Shown here: one piece after another, positions 1-7,656 of the stretch
Position numbering within the stretch: the stretch's first letter is position 1
How the letters are laid out: each line of letters starts with the position of its first letter
NCBI GenBank assembly: GCA_031267485.1
Contig: JAIRYY010000087.1
Location: forward strand, 1-20,891
Source of the DNA: Tannerella sp.
Lineage (GTDB): Bacteria; Bacteroidota; Bacteroidia; Bacteroidales; Tannerellaceae
Reading direction: 5' to 3'
DNA length: 20,891 bases
Position numbers and translations under genes: made by a program
The notes under the pieces: model-generated
What the model was told of the DNA's origin: nothing
Seen by the model: the letters and a program-made list of their open reading frames with translations, nothing else
Database searches by the model: none

Positions 1-714
1 AACATGATACGCTTTTACATCATCCCCGAATTTTACAGGGATATAAAGAAGAGTATGATTCTCGAAGTCATGGAATCCGTCCCGCTGTTGACGATCCGGA
101 CGGAACCGCTGCAATCCACATACAACCGTTTCCTTAAACGCTGTTTTGACCTGGCGTTTTCAATAGCCGTACTGTTGACCGTATTTCCCGTTTTATACAT
201 CGTGGCCGGCATATTCATCAAAATATCATCCAGAGGGCCGATTCTGTTCAAGCAAAAACGCAATGGGCTATACGGCAAGATTTTCGAATGTTACAAGTTT
301 CGCACCATGCGCATGAACGAAGAAGCAGACCGGCTGCAGGCCGTGAAAGACGACCCGCGCACGACAAAAACCGGAAGTTTCCTGAGACGCACCAACCTGG
401 ACGAGTTCCCACAGTTTATCAACGTTTTACTGGGAAACATGTCGGTCGTGGGGCCACGCCCCCACATGCTTAAACATACCGAACAATATTCCATGCTGAT
501 TGATAAATACATGATACGGCATCTCGTCAAACCCGGCATAACGGGATGGGCGCAAATCACCGGATACCGGGGCGAGACAAAGACGCTGGAACAGATGGAA
601 GGACGCGTAAAACGCGACGTATGGTATCTGGAAAACTGGTCGTTTTTCCTCGACCTGAAAATAATCGTCGTAACGATTATAAACATGTTTAAGGGAGAAT
701 CCAATGCTTATTAA
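1..714 (+). CDS. Polyprenyl-phosphate sugar-1-phosphate transferase (WcaJ/WbaP type), 5' truncated
   Basis: Membrane enzyme that transfers a hexose-1-phosphate from an NDP-sugar to undecaprenyl phosphate, the first step of exopolysaccharide or O-antigen unit assembly. The frame is open from base 1, so the gene starts upstream; the ATG at base 4 is internal. The visible 236 residues begin with the tail of what is usually a Rossmann-like N-terminal region, then a hydrophobic segment (about residues 47-70) and the complete bacterial sugar transferase domain. Hallmarks seen: GPILFKQKRNG, the YKFRTM block, the Asp-Glu pair in NLDEFPQF, MSVVGPRPH, and KPGITGWAQITGYRG. Full family members are about 460 residues, so roughly half is missing. 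Sugar specificity cannot be read from the sequence. It ends 25 bases before ruvX, which has its own promoter. Confidence 0.93.
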   Translation, partial: NMIRFYIIPEFYRDIKKSMILEVMESVPLLTIRTEPLQSTYNRFLKRCFDLAFSIAVLLTVFPVLYIVAGIFIKISSRGPILFKQKRNGLYGKIFECYKFRTMRMNEEADRLQAVKDDPRTTKTGSFLRRTNLDEFPQFINVLLGNMSVVGPRPHMLKHTEQYSMLIDKYMIRHLVKPGITGWAQITGYRGETKTLEQMEGRVKRDVWYLENWSFFLDLKIIVVTIINMFKGESNAY

Positions 715-724
715 AAAAAAACAG

Positions 725-732
725 TAACTTTG
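725..732 (+). promoter_or_regulatory. Bacteroidetes -7 promoter element for ruvX
   Basis: TAACTTTG matches the phylum's TAnnTTTG -7 box. No clear TTTG lies 19-21 bases upstream, so only half the promoter is visible. The predicted transcription start is about 738-740, at the ruvX ATG itself, which implies a leaderless or nearly leaderless message. Confidence 0.55.
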
Positions 733-739
733 CACTCGC

Positions 740-1162
740 ATGGGAAGAGTAATGGCCATTGATTACGGACGCAAACGGACAGGATTAGCGGTTTCCGACA
801 CGATGCAAATCATTGCAAACGGATTGACGACCGTCCCGAGCGGCAGTGCGATTGATTATCTGAAAGAATATGCGTCGCGGGAGAAAGTTGATGTCTTCGT
901 CGTGGGACAACCGAAGCAAATGAACAACGAACCGTCCGAAAACATGCGTTACGTGGAAATTTTTGTAAACGGCCTGCGTAAAATGATACCGGACATTCCC
1001 GTCGAATATTACGATGAGCGGTTTACTTCCGTCATGGCGCACCGGGCTATGATTGACGGGGGCTTGAAGAGAAAAAGGAGACAGGACAAGGCGTTGGCGG
1101 ATGAAATAAGCGCAACGATTATCCTTCAGGGATATTTGGAAAAAAAAAGATTTACGTTATAA
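740..1162 (+). CDS. ruvX: RuvX/YqgF-family putative pre-16S rRNA nuclease / Holliday junction resolvase
   Basis: RNase H-fold nuclease of the YqgF family, implicated in 16S rRNA 5'-end maturation and first predicted as a Holliday junction resolvase. At 140 residues it is full length. Visible motifs: DYGRKRTG near the N-terminus (Asp8 the likely first metal ligand), VVGQPKQMNNEPS in the middle, YDERFTS (residues 91-97), and a C-terminal Asp-Glu pair (121-122) in ADEISATIIL. The ATG at 740 fits homologues starting MGR; an in-frame ATG at 752 behind the purine-rich GGAAGAG is the alternative and would leave a normal short leader after the promoter at 725. The gene leads the ruvX-def-TPR group and lies 21 bases upstream of def. 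Confidence 0.93.
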   Translation: MGRVMAIDYGRKRTGLAVSDTMQIIANGLTTVPSGSAIDYLKEYASREKVDVFVVGQPKQMNNEPSENMRYVEIFVNGLRKMIPDIPVEYYDERFTSVMAHRAMIDGGLKRKRRQDKALADEISATIILQGYLEKKRFTL

Positions 1163-1183
1163 AACAGCATTTACTAAACAATT

Positions 1184-1738
1184 ATGATACTGCCTATTTA
1201 CACTTATGGTCAAGCGGTTTTGAGAAAAAAAGCCGAAACGGTCAGTCAGGATTATCCTGATTTGAAAAAGTTGATTGACAATATGTTCGCGACGATGTAC
1301 AACGCCGAAGGCATCGGGCTGGCCGCACCCCAGATTGGCCTTTCCATCCGCCTGCTGGTAATAGATGCCGACCCGGTGTCGGACAGCTATCCCGAATGTA
1401 AAAAATTCAAACGGGTACTGATAAACCCGGAGATAACGAAGTTCGGCGAAGAAACAAAGGCCATAGAGGAAGGCTGCCTGAGTTTCCCCGGCATACACGA
1501 AAAAGTGCTCCGCGCAGTAAACATACTCGTCAGATACCGGGACGAAGATTTTAACGAACGGGAAGAAGCGTTCGACGGGTTCACCGCCCGCATAGTCCAG
1601 CACGAATGTGAACATCTCGACGGGGAGGTTTTCATTGACAGCATATCGCCCATTCGGCGCCAGCTGAACAAAAGCAAACTCAACAATATCATCAGGGGAA
1701 ACGTTTCCTGCAGTTACAGAATAAAACCCGCCGGATAA
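1184..1738 (+). CDS. def: Peptide deformylase
   Basis: Cytoplasmic metalloenzyme that removes the formyl group from the initiator methionine of new proteins. All three family motifs are present: GIGLAAPQ (residues 43-50), EGCLS (96-100, Cys98 a metal ligand) and QHECEHLDG (139-147, His140 and His144 metal ligands, Glu141 catalytic). The third motif has Glu where most family members have Asp (HExDHL), a conservative change. Length 184 residues is normal. The ATG at 1184 gives the usual start MILPIYTYG. The following TPR gene begins two bases after the stop, so the two are almost certainly co-transcribed. Confidence 0.97.
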   Translation: MILPIYTYGQAVLRKKAETVSQDYPDLKKLIDNMFATMYNAEGIGLAAPQIGLSIRLLVIDADPVSDSYPECKKFKRVLINPEITKFGEETKAIEEGCLSFPGIHEKVLRAVNILVRYRDEDFNEREEAFDGFTARIVQHECEHLDGEVFIDSISPIRRQLNKSKLNNIIRGNVSCSYRIKPAG

Positions 1739-1740
1739 AA

Positions 1741-3858
1741 ATGAAAAAAACAGCAGTCTTCATTTTATTGCAGTTATGCATCTTTTCCTCCGTGGCGCAA
1801 ATAAACACAGACCGTGTCATCGCTATCGGACGCAATGCCCTGTATTTCGAAGACTATATTTTATCCATCCAGTATTTCAATCAGGTGATAAGGGCCAAAC
1901 CGTGGCTGGCGCAACCCTATTTCTACCGCGCCGTGGCCAAACTGAATCTCGACGATTACAGTGGCGCGGAAGAGGACTGCACTTTAGCCCTGCAACAAAA
2001 TCCGTTCCTGGTTCAGGCATATTACGCGCGGGGAATCGCAAGGCAAACACTCGGCAAATACGAGCTGGCCATTGAAGATTATAAAAAAGGTCTCGATTTC
2101 AGGCCCAAAGACCGCCCGATGATGACCAACACGGCTATCGCCTACATTCAAAAGAAGGATTTCGAAAAAGCCGGACAGCTGTTTAATGAAATAATCGAAT
2201 CTTATCCGAAAGAATCAAACAGTTACATGGCGCGCGGCGCTTTATTAGCCGAAACGGGCGATACCATTTCGGCCATGAACGACTACAATAAGGCGGTGGA
2301 ACTGGATCCGTACTACGCGCCTGCCTACGGAAACCGCGCGCTGCTGCACTATCAGACGAACAGGCTGGAAGATGCTTTGTCGGATTTAAACGAGGCTATC
2401 AAGTTAAGTCCGCGCGAGGAAGGTTTTTATATCAACCGGGGACTGATTCGTTACAACCTGAACGACCTTCGCGGAGCAATGGCCGACTACGACCAGGTGA
2501 TCGCCCTGAATGTCAATAACCGGATAGCCCGTTTCAATCGCGGGTTGCTGCGTTTTCACGTAGGCGACTATAACCGGGCCATCGAGGACTTTAACGCCGT
2601 CATATCCCTGGAACCGGACAATTATATGGCTTACTACAACAGAGCGCTGTTATTGAGCCAAATCGGAGATCATCCGGCGGCCATCAGGGATTACGACATC
2701 ATACTGGAACAGTATCCAAACTTTATCCCGGCCTATTATAACCGCTCCGAAGCCAAACGCAATATCAATGATGTTTCCGGCGCGGACAAAGATTATTGGT
2801 ATGCGATGGAGCTGGAACGGACGCATGGCGGCAACCGGATGCAACACGCACAGGCAGACGTATCGCAGCAGGAGCCGGAACAGGAACAGGACCCGGATGC
2901 AACGCCCGAAGAAAAGCGGGAGACACGCGAAGAATCCGACAAAAACATAAACAAATTCAACAGCCTGGTGGTTTACGACAAGGAGGATGAACAGAAAAGC
3001 AAGTACCAAAGCGAAATACGCGGACGCGTACAGGACAAAAACATACGCATCGACCTCCAGCCTCAATTCGTCCTGACATATTACGAAAAAATAAACCAGG
3101 TGAACGAATCCGTTTACTATAACAAATCCATCGAAAAGTTCAACGAGCGGAACGCACTGGGGTGGAAACTGCTTATAACCAACCAGGAAGCGTCATTAAA
3201 CGAATCCCAGATAGAATCGCATTTCGCCTCCATCAACGAATATTCCTCCAAAATAGAAGAAAACGACAAAAACGCCGACTATTATTTCGGAAGAGGTATC
3301 GACTTCATGCTTGTGCAGGATTTCACGGAAGCGATAAGAAACTTTGACCAGGCGATACAGACGGATCCGTCCTATATCCTCGCCTATTTCAACCGCGCTG
3401 CCGTCCGCTACAAACAGATGGAATACGAACAGTCCAACTCCGCGCAGGACGAACTTGCCGATGCCATGAGCATACAATTCAACGCCAGCAATGTCGCGGG
3501 CAGGATGCCTGCAGCAGGTGGAGCGCAGGTTGTCGGCGAGCGCGACAGCCGTTCTTACACCTACGAAATGATACTTCGCGATTATAATACCGTCATACAG
3601 ACCGATCCGTCATTCACATACGCCTATTTCAACCGCGCAAACCTGCTCTGTTCGCAACGAAACTACAGGGCTGCCATACTCGACTACAACGAAGCGATAC
3701 GCCGCAACGCGGAATTTGCCGAAGCGTACTTCAACCGCGGCCTGACGCGCCTCTCGCAGGGAGATGACAAAAGAGGAATTGCGGACCTCAGCAAAGCCGG
3801 CGAACTGGGTATTATCGACGCCTATAACATCATCAAACGAATGACGTCCAATAACTAA
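1741..3858 (+). CDS. Secreted tetratricopeptide-repeat protein
   Basis: A 705-residue exported protein of unknown function built of TPRs, helical-hairpin repeats that usually mediate protein contacts. Residues 1-20 form a Sec signal peptide ending SVAQ with no lipobox, so it is probably periplasmic. About ten TPR units fill residues 24-365, each closing with an N/D-P or similar turn (ELDP, KLSP, SLEP). A charged, probably disordered linker rich in Gln, Glu and Asp covers about 367-405. Four or more further TPR-like units fill about 500-700, interrupted by a Gly/Ala-rich insert near 590-605. The two-base gap after def suggests co-expression. As I recall, a TPR protein at this place is common in Bacteroidales; its partner is not known to me. 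Confidence 0.92.
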   Translation: MKKTAVFILLQLCIFSSVAQINTDRVIAIGRNALYFEDYILSIQYFNQVIRAKPWLAQPYFYRAVAKLNLDDYSGAEEDCTLALQQNPFLVQAYYARGIARQTLGKYELAIEDYKKGLDFRPKDRPMMTNTAIAYIQKKDFEKAGQLFNEIIESYPKESNSYMARGALLAETGDTISAMNDYNKAVELDPYYAPAYGNRALLHYQTNRLEDALSDLNEAIKLSPREEGFYINRGLIRYNLNDLRGAMADYDQVIALNVNNRIARFNRGLLRFHVGDYNRAIEDFNAVISLEPDNYMAYYNRALLLSQIGDHPAAIRDYDIILEQYPNFIPAYYNRSEAKRNINDVSGADKDYWYAMELERTHGGNRMQHAQADVSQQEPEQEQDPDATPEEKRETREESDKNINKFNSLVVYDKEDEQKSKYQSEIRGRVQDKNIRIDLQPQFVLTYYEKINQVNESVYYNKSIEKFNERNALGWKLLITNQEASLNESQIESHFASINEYSSKIEENDKNADYYFGRGIDFMLVQDFTEAIRNFDQAIQTDPSYILAYFNRAAVRYKQMEYEQSNSAQDELADAMSIQFNASNVAGRMPAAGGAQVVGERDSRSYTYEMILRDYNTVIQTDPSFTYAYFNRANLLCSQRNYRAAILDYNEAIRRNAEFAEAYFNRGLTRLSQGDDKRGIADLSKAGELGIIDAYNIIKRMTSNN

Positions 3859-3952
3859 GAGCATGTATATGAACACAATACATTATCTTTTCAACCGGCA
3901 ATCACTTCCGCGAAAAAAAACAATTTCAAATGAAAACAAAAATGCGGCATTA

Positions 3953-3987
3953 TTTTGACAATAATTATCAATTATTCATTACCTTTG
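3953..3987 (+). promoter_or_regulatory. Promoter of the thrS-infC-rpmI-rplT operon
   Basis: TACCTTTG at 3980-3987 matches the TAnnTTTG -7 box. TTTTG at 3953-3957 is a candidate -33 box, with a 22-base spacer slightly longer than the usual 19-21. The predicted start near 3994 leaves a leader of about 28 bases, too short for a T-box or attenuator. The spacer carries an imperfect palindrome (TTGACAATAATTATCAA) that may be no more than A/T richness. The rest of the 163-base gap after the TPR gene shows nothing recognisable. Confidence 0.7.
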
Positions 3988-4021
3988 CCCGCCAATACAC
4001 AAATATTTTATTGTTAGCACA

Positions 4022-5989
4022 ATGATAAAGATTACATTTCCGGATCATTCGGCAAGAGAATTTTCCGAAGGAACGACAGCTATGCAAATAGCAGAAAGTA
4101 TAAGCCCAAGACTGGCTCAGGAGGTTTTAGCTGCAAAAGTCAACGGTGAAACATGGGATTTAACGCGCCCCATAAACCTTGATGCGACCCTACAGCTTCT
4201 TAAATGGGACGACGAGGAGGGCAAACACGCTTTCTGGCATTCGGGTGCGCATCTCATGGCCGAAGCGTTACAGGAACTGTATCCCGGCGTAAAGTTCGGT
4301 ATAGGCCCGGCGATCGAAAACGGATTCTATTATGACGTGGATCTGGGAGATACAGCGCTGACGGATGCCGACTTCCCTGTAATAGAGGCCAAAATGGCCG
4401 GGCTGGCGGCTAAAAAGGAAGAAATAAGACGCAGCGACATATCCAAAGCAGACGCAATGAAACTGTTCGGCGACCGCGGGGAAGTGTATAAAACGGAACT
4501 CATAAGCGAGCTGGAAGACGGGCATATAACAACTTACACGCAGGGCGATTTTACGGATTTATGCCGCGGGCCGCACCTGCCGGACACGTCCTATATCAAA
4601 GCCATAAAGATTACGAGCATCGCCGGAGCTTACTGGCGCGGCGACGAAAAACGCAAACAATTAGTTCGCATATACGGCATCGCATTCCCGAAAAAGAAAA
4701 TGCTCGACGAATACCTGGCGCTTCTGGAGGAGGCGAAAAAACGCGACCATCGCAAGGTCGGACGGGAACTTGAATTATTTTCCTTTTCACAAAATGTCGG
4801 CGCCGGCCTGCCGCTCTGGTTGCCGCGCGGCACGCAACTACGCCTGAAACTGGAGGATTTCCTCAAGAGAATACAGAAAAAATACGGCTATCAACAGGTG
4901 ATGACGCCGCATATCGGGGGCAAACAGCTGTACGTCACCTCCGGCCACTACGAAAAATATGGCAAAGATTCATTCCAGCCCATACATACGCCCCAGGAGG
5001 GAGAAGAATTTCTCCTGAAACCCATGAACTGTCCGCACCACTGCGAGATATACAAGACTTTCCCCCGCTCGTACAAAGATCTTCCGCTACGCTTCGCCGA
5101 ATTTGGAACCGTATACCGCTACGAGCAAAGCGGCGAATTGCACGGGCTGACACGTGTGCGGGGCTTCACGCAGGACGATGCGCATCTGTTCTGCCGCTCT
5201 GATCAGCTCAAAGAAGAATTTCTGAAAGTAATGGACATCATTTTCATCATATTCAAAGCTTTGAACTTCGACAAATTTGAAGCGCAGATATCACTTCGCG
5301 ACCCGGAAAATAAAGAGAAATACATCGGTTCCGACGAGAACTGGGACAAAGCGGAGCGCGCAATCATCGAAGCCTGTGAAGAAAAAGGGCTACCGGCAAA
5401 AATAGAACTGGGCGAAGCGGCTTTTTATGGCCCGAAACTTGATTTCATGGTTAAGGATGCAATCGGAAGACGCTGGCAGTTAGGCACTATACAGGTTGAC
5501 TATAACTTACCCGAACGGTTTGAACTCGAATATACGGGCGAAGACAACCAGAAACACCGCCCGGTAATGATTCACCGCGCGCCTTTCGGGTCGATGGAAC
5601 GCTTTGTCGCACTTCTGATCGAACACACGGCCGGGAAATTCCCGTTATGGCTGACGCCCGACCAGGTTGCCGTATTGCCCATCGGAGAGAAATTCAACGA
5701 CTACGCATACAGTGTGGCGCGCGAACTTGAAAAAAGTGACATCAGCGTGATTGTCGACGACCGCAATGAGAAAATCGGACGGAAAATACGCGACAATGAA
5801 CTGAAGCGCATACCCTATATGCTTATTGTCGGAGAAAAAGAAATGGAAAATAACGAAGTTTCCGTAAGAAAACAGGGCGAAGGTGATAAAGGTTCAATTA
5901 AAATTACTACCTTTGCCGCGCAAATTTTGAACGAAATTGACGAGATGATGAACAAATGGAAAAAAGAAACAATTGATACAAAAAAATAG
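4022..5989 (+). CDS. thrS: Threonine--tRNA ligase
   Basis: Class II synthetase charging tRNA-Thr, with editing. Full length at 655 residues. Order: TGS domain (about 1-62), editing domain with HSGAH (His73, His77) and CRGPH (Cys181, His185), catalytic core with motif 2 around [20 protein letters not shown] (361-380), motif 3 GSMERF (523-528), and an anticodon-binding domain from about 545. The active-site zinc ligands are visible as Cys337 in MNCPHHC, His388 in QDDAH and His518 in MIHRAP. The ATG at 4022 gives the usual MIKITFPD start. It leads the translation operon; its stop codon lies inside the AGGAGG in front of infC. Confidence 0.98.
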   Translation: MIKITFPDHSAREFSEGTTAMQIAESISPRLAQEVLAAKVNGETWDLTRPINLDATLQLLKWDDEEGKHAFWHSGAHLMAEALQELYPGVKFGIGPAIENGFYYDVDLGDTALTDADFPVIEAKMAGLAAKKEEIRRSDISKADAMKLFGDRGEVYKTELISELEDGHITTYTQGDFTDLCRGPHLPDTSYIKAIKITSIAGAYWRGDEKRKQLVRIYGIAFPKKKMLDEYLALLEEAKKRDHRKVGRELELFSFSQNVGAGLPLWLPRGTQLRLKLEDFLKRIQKKYGYQQVMTPHIGGKQLYVTSGHYEKYGKDSFQPIHTPQEGEEFLLKPMNCPHHCEIYKTFPRSYKDLPLRFAEFGTVYRYEQSGELHGLTRVRGFTQDDAHLFCRSDQLKEEFLKVMDIIFIIFKALNFDKFEAQISLRDPENKEKYIGSDENWDKAERAIIEACEEKGLPAKIELGEAAFYGPKLDFMVKDAIGRRWQLGTIQVDYNLPERFELEYTGEDNQKHRPVMIHRAPFGSMERFVALLIEHTAGKFPLWLTPDQVAVLPIGEKFNDYAYSVARELEKSDISVIVDDRNEKIGRKIRDNELKRIPYMLIVGEKEMENNEVSVRKQGEGDKGSIKITTFAAQILNEIDEMMNKWKKETIDTKK

Positions 5990-6003
5990 GAGGCAATATT
6001 ATA
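5988..6003 (+). promoter_or_regulatory. Shine-Dalgarno AGGAGG plus non-standard start codons of infC
   Basis: AGGAGG occupies 5988-5993, overlapping the thrS TAG. It is followed by in-frame ATT (5998-6000) and ATA (6001-6003), 4 and 7 bases downstream of the motif. The annotated infC ATG at 6013 is 19 bases away, too far for this ribosome site. IF3 is known to reject AUU and AUA starts and to autoregulate infC through AUU in E. coli, so either triplet could be the true, self-limiting start. The reading between 5998 and 6013 is open. Confidence 0.65.
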
Positions 6004-6012
6004 CATAAATTA

Positions 6013-6606
6013 ATGAGAATCGATCGCAACAAAGAACAGTACAGGATCAACGAACGTATCAACGTTCCCGAAGTACGCCTCGTCGGCGACAATATAACGA
6101 CCGGAGTCTACCCTACTCCAAAAGCATTGCAAATGGCGGAAGATATGGGATGCGATTTGGTGGAGATTTCGCCAAATGCTGCTCCTCCTGTATGTAAAAT
6201 TATTGATTATCAGAAGTTTCTTTACCAGCAGAAAAAACGTCAGAAAGAGCAAAAGGCGAAAGCCCTGAAAATTGTCGTTAAGGAAATCCGGTTCGGACCG
6301 CAGACGGACGACCACGACTACAATTTCAAATTGCGACATGCAAAAGAGTTTCTTGATGAAGGAGCGAAAGTGAAAGCGTATGTTTTTTTCAAGGGACGTT
6401 CCATTTTGTTTAAGGAGCAGGGAGAAGTCCTGTTGCTCAGATTCGCGAACGACCTGGAAGAATACGGGAAAGTTGAACAAATGCCCGTATTGGAGGGGAA
6501 ACGGATGATTATCATGATTTCTCCCCTTTCAAAAAAAGGAAATACGGCAAAGCCCACTTTAGTGAAAAGCGACAAGGTGAATTTGCCCGATCATACAACG
6601 GAATAA
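6013..6606 (+). CDS. infC: Translation initiation factor IF-3
   Basis: IF3 binds the 30S subunit, keeps subunits apart and checks the start codon and initiator tRNA. The N-domain opens with EQYRINERI and contains [19 protein letters not shown]; a Lys/Gln-rich linker ([11 protein letters not shown]) leads to the C-domain with [18 protein letters not shown] and [13 protein letters not shown]. The 197 residues counted from the first ATG match family size. Translation may instead begin at ATA 6001 or ATT 5998, adding four or five residues, because a strong AGGAGG stands at 5988. It sits 23 bases after thrS and 70 before rpmI, in the classic infC-rpmI-rplT order. Confidence 0.97.
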   Translation: MRIDRNKEQYRINERINVPEVRLVGDNITTGVYPTPKALQMAEDMGCDLVEISPNAAPPVCKIIDYQKFLYQQKKRQKEQKAKALKIVVKEIRFGPQTDDHDYNFKLRHAKEFLDEGAKVKAYVFFKGRSILFKEQGEVLLLRFANDLEEYGKVEQMPVLEGKRMIIMISPLSKKGNTAKPTLVKSDKVNLPDHTTE

Positions 6607-6610
6607 ATGA

Positions 6611-6630
6611 TTATTTCCGGGAGGGAATAA
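6611..6630 (+). other. Small hairpin between infC and rpmI
   Basis: TTATTTCC (6611-6618) can pair with GGGAATAA (6623-6630) around the loop GGGA, eight pairs including one G-T. No T-run follows, so it is not an intrinsic terminator. It could be a processing or regulatory site in the ribosomal-protein leader; that is inference. Confidence 0.35.
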
Positions 6631-6676
6631 CTTACTATAAACTATTTGTAATTAATTAACATTTAAAATTGAAATT

Positions 6677-6874
6677 ATGCCAAAAATGAAAACTAATTCC
6701 GGTTCAAAAAAGAGGTTCGCCCTTACCGGAACAGGTAAAATTAAAAGGAAACATGCTTATAAAAGTCACATTCTGACGAAGATGACTAAAAAGCAAAAGA
6801 GAAATCTGACTCATACAGGGTTGGTAGCTAATGCGGACATGAATAATATTAAAAAACTTCTTTGTCTGAAATAA
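6677..6874 (+). CDS. rpmI: 50S ribosomal protein L35 (bL35)
   Basis: Small basic ribosomal protein of the large subunit. The 65-residue product begins [14 protein letters not shown] and has the family's [14 protein letters not shown] block and a Lys/Arg-rich body; length is normal. The start is preceded by AATTGAAATT, the A/T-rich context typical of Bacteroidetes starts, with no Shine-Dalgarno. It lies between infC and rplT as in most bacteria and must be in the same transcript, since no terminator is visible on either side. Confidence 0.97.
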   Translation: MPKMKTNSGSKKRFALTGTGKIKRKHAYKSHILTKMTKKQKRNLTHTGLVANADMNNIKKLLCLK

Positions 6875-6917
6875 TAATTCATTAGCAAGAGTTTATTACA
6901 TTTTATTAACCGAATGA

Positions 6918-6953
6918 TTAGCACTCAAGATCATCCATAAGAGATGACGCTAA
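6918..6953 (+). promoter_or_regulatory. Hairpin upstream of rplT, possible L20 autoregulatory site
   Basis: TTAGC (6918-6922) pairs with GCTAA (6949-6953), and TCATC (6931-6935) with GATGA (6943-6947). The two helices are separated by eight unpaired bases on the 5' side and one on the 3' side, giving a two-helix element with an asymmetric internal loop. It ends 22 bases before the rplT ATG. L20 controls its own operon in E. coli and Bacillus by binding leader RNA; that this element does so here is inference. Confidence 0.45.
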
Positions 6954-6975
6954 CATTCAAAAAAAAATTACAATT

Positions 6976-7323
6976 ATGCCAAGATCAGTAAATCATGTTG
7001 CCTCAAGAGCAAAAAGAAAACGGATTTTGAAACTTACGAGAGGTTATTTTGGCGCTCGTAAAAACGTATGGACCGTAGCAAAAAACACCTGGGAAAAAGG
7101 TTTAACTTATGCATTTCGTGACCGCCGCAACAAAAAGCGCAATTTCCGCGCATTGTGGATACAGCGAATAAACGCCGGAGCACGTCTGGAAGGACTTTCT
7201 TATTCGCGCCTGATGGGCGGACTGAAAGAGGCGGGAATCGAAATAAACCGCAAAGTGCTGGCCGATTTGGCTATGAACAACCCGGAGGCGTTCAAGGCGA
7301 TCGTTGCCAAAGCAAAAAAATAA
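6976..7323 (+). CDS. rplT: 50S ribosomal protein L20 (bL20)
   Basis: Large-subunit assembly protein that binds 23S rRNA early and often represses its own operon. The 115-residue product starts [16 protein letters not shown] and shows the family's [33 protein letters not shown] and SRLMGGL blocks; length is normal. The start follows an A-rich stretch ending ACAATT, typical of this phylum. Last gene of the thrS operon, followed by a weak intrinsic terminator and an independent RNA gene. Confidence 0.98.
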   Translation: MPRSVNHVASRAKRKRILKLTRGYFGARKNVWTVAKNTWEKGLTYAFRDRRNKKRNFRALWIQRINAGARLEGLSYSRLMGGLKEAGIEINRKVLADLAMNNPEAFKAIVAKAKK

Positions 7324-7331
7324 ACAGAAAA

Positions 7332-7387
7332 AAACGGATAATGTTAAATTTTCAATTTTATACGATAAATTCTTGCATTATCTGTTT
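7332..7387 (+). terminator. Candidate terminator after rplT
   Basis: AAACGGATAATG (7332-7343) pairs with CATTATCTGTTT (7376-7387): twelve pairs with one G-T, around a 32-base A/T-rich loop, followed by TT-A-TTT-A-TTTT. The long loop makes it weaker than a classic terminator. Its 3' arm overlaps the promoter of the downstream RNA. Confidence 0.5.
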
Positions 7388-7403
7388 TTATTTATTTTCT
7401 TTG
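7373..7403 (+). promoter_or_regulatory. Promoter of the RNA gene downstream of rplT
   Basis: TTG at 7373-7375, a 20-base spacer, then TTTCTTTG at 7396-7403. This fits the Bacteroidetes pattern TTTG-N19-21-TAnnTTTG with one mismatch (T for A) in the -7 box. Transcription would start near 7409-7411. Confidence 0.6.
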
Positions 7404-7409
7404 TGATGA

Positions 7410-7653
7410 AAAAATGAGTTAGGCCGCACATGTTCGATTGGAAAACTCATCAAATTAAACAAAATTCCGAGACAAGCGCTTGCTGCTGATGGCGGGCCGC
7501 AGTTCCTTTTGGAAATGCTTACGGCACAGCGGATTACAAAGGCAGTAAAGGCACTCAAATCCTGTCATGCGGAGTTTACACACATCTACAGTGCGGCTCT
7601 TATACACCTCCCCTACCCTCTCTTATAACAGAGGCGGAGGGGGAGGTTTTTTT
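7410..7653 (+). ncRNA. Structured RNA matching Bacteroidales-1 RNA
   Basis: About 240 bases with a promoter in front, a strong intrinsic terminator behind and no sizeable reading frame. A closing helix joins GCCGCAC (7423-7429) to GTGCGGC (7591-7597). Inside lie a hairpin with GCCG/CGGC (7496-7499, 7522-7525) and TTCC-TTTT-GGAA at its tip, and a second with GGATT/AATCC (7531-7535, 7558-7562). An alternative 5' hairpin, ATGAGTT (7414-7420) with AACTCAT (7444-7450), may compete with the closing helix. The Bacteroidales-1 motif is described as found only in Bacteroidales, usually just after the L20 gene, bounded by a Bacteroidetes promoter and a terminator, with unknown function. Position and boundaries fit exactly; a covariance-model match was not run. 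Confidence 0.75.
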
Positions 7654-7656
7654 TTT
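7607..7656 (+). terminator. Intrinsic terminator of the Bacteroidales-1-like RNA
   Basis: CCTCCCC (7607-7613) pairs with GGGGAGG (7640-7646), and inside it CCTCT (7617-7621) with AGAGG (7630-7634), around the loop CTTATAAC. Ten T follow (7647-7656). On the minus strand no T-run follows, so it acts only on plus-strand transcripts. The T-run runs into the stop codon of the convergent gene. Confidence 0.9.

Noticed and set aside
3859..4021. T-box or attenuator before thrS
   Set aside because: The predicted leader is about 28 bases and has no T-box sequence, specifier loop or terminator.
7430..7489. A 19-codon frame (MFDWKTHQ...) inside the RNA gene
   Set aside because: Very short, no supported start context, and its bases take part in the predicted helices.
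7410..7653. tmRNA, SRP RNA or RNase P RNA instead of Bacteroidales-1
   Set aside because: No tRNA-like ends or tag frame, no GGAA-loop SRP hairpin consensus, and no RNase P core motifs; the TTCGATT at 7432 resembles a T-loop only by chance.
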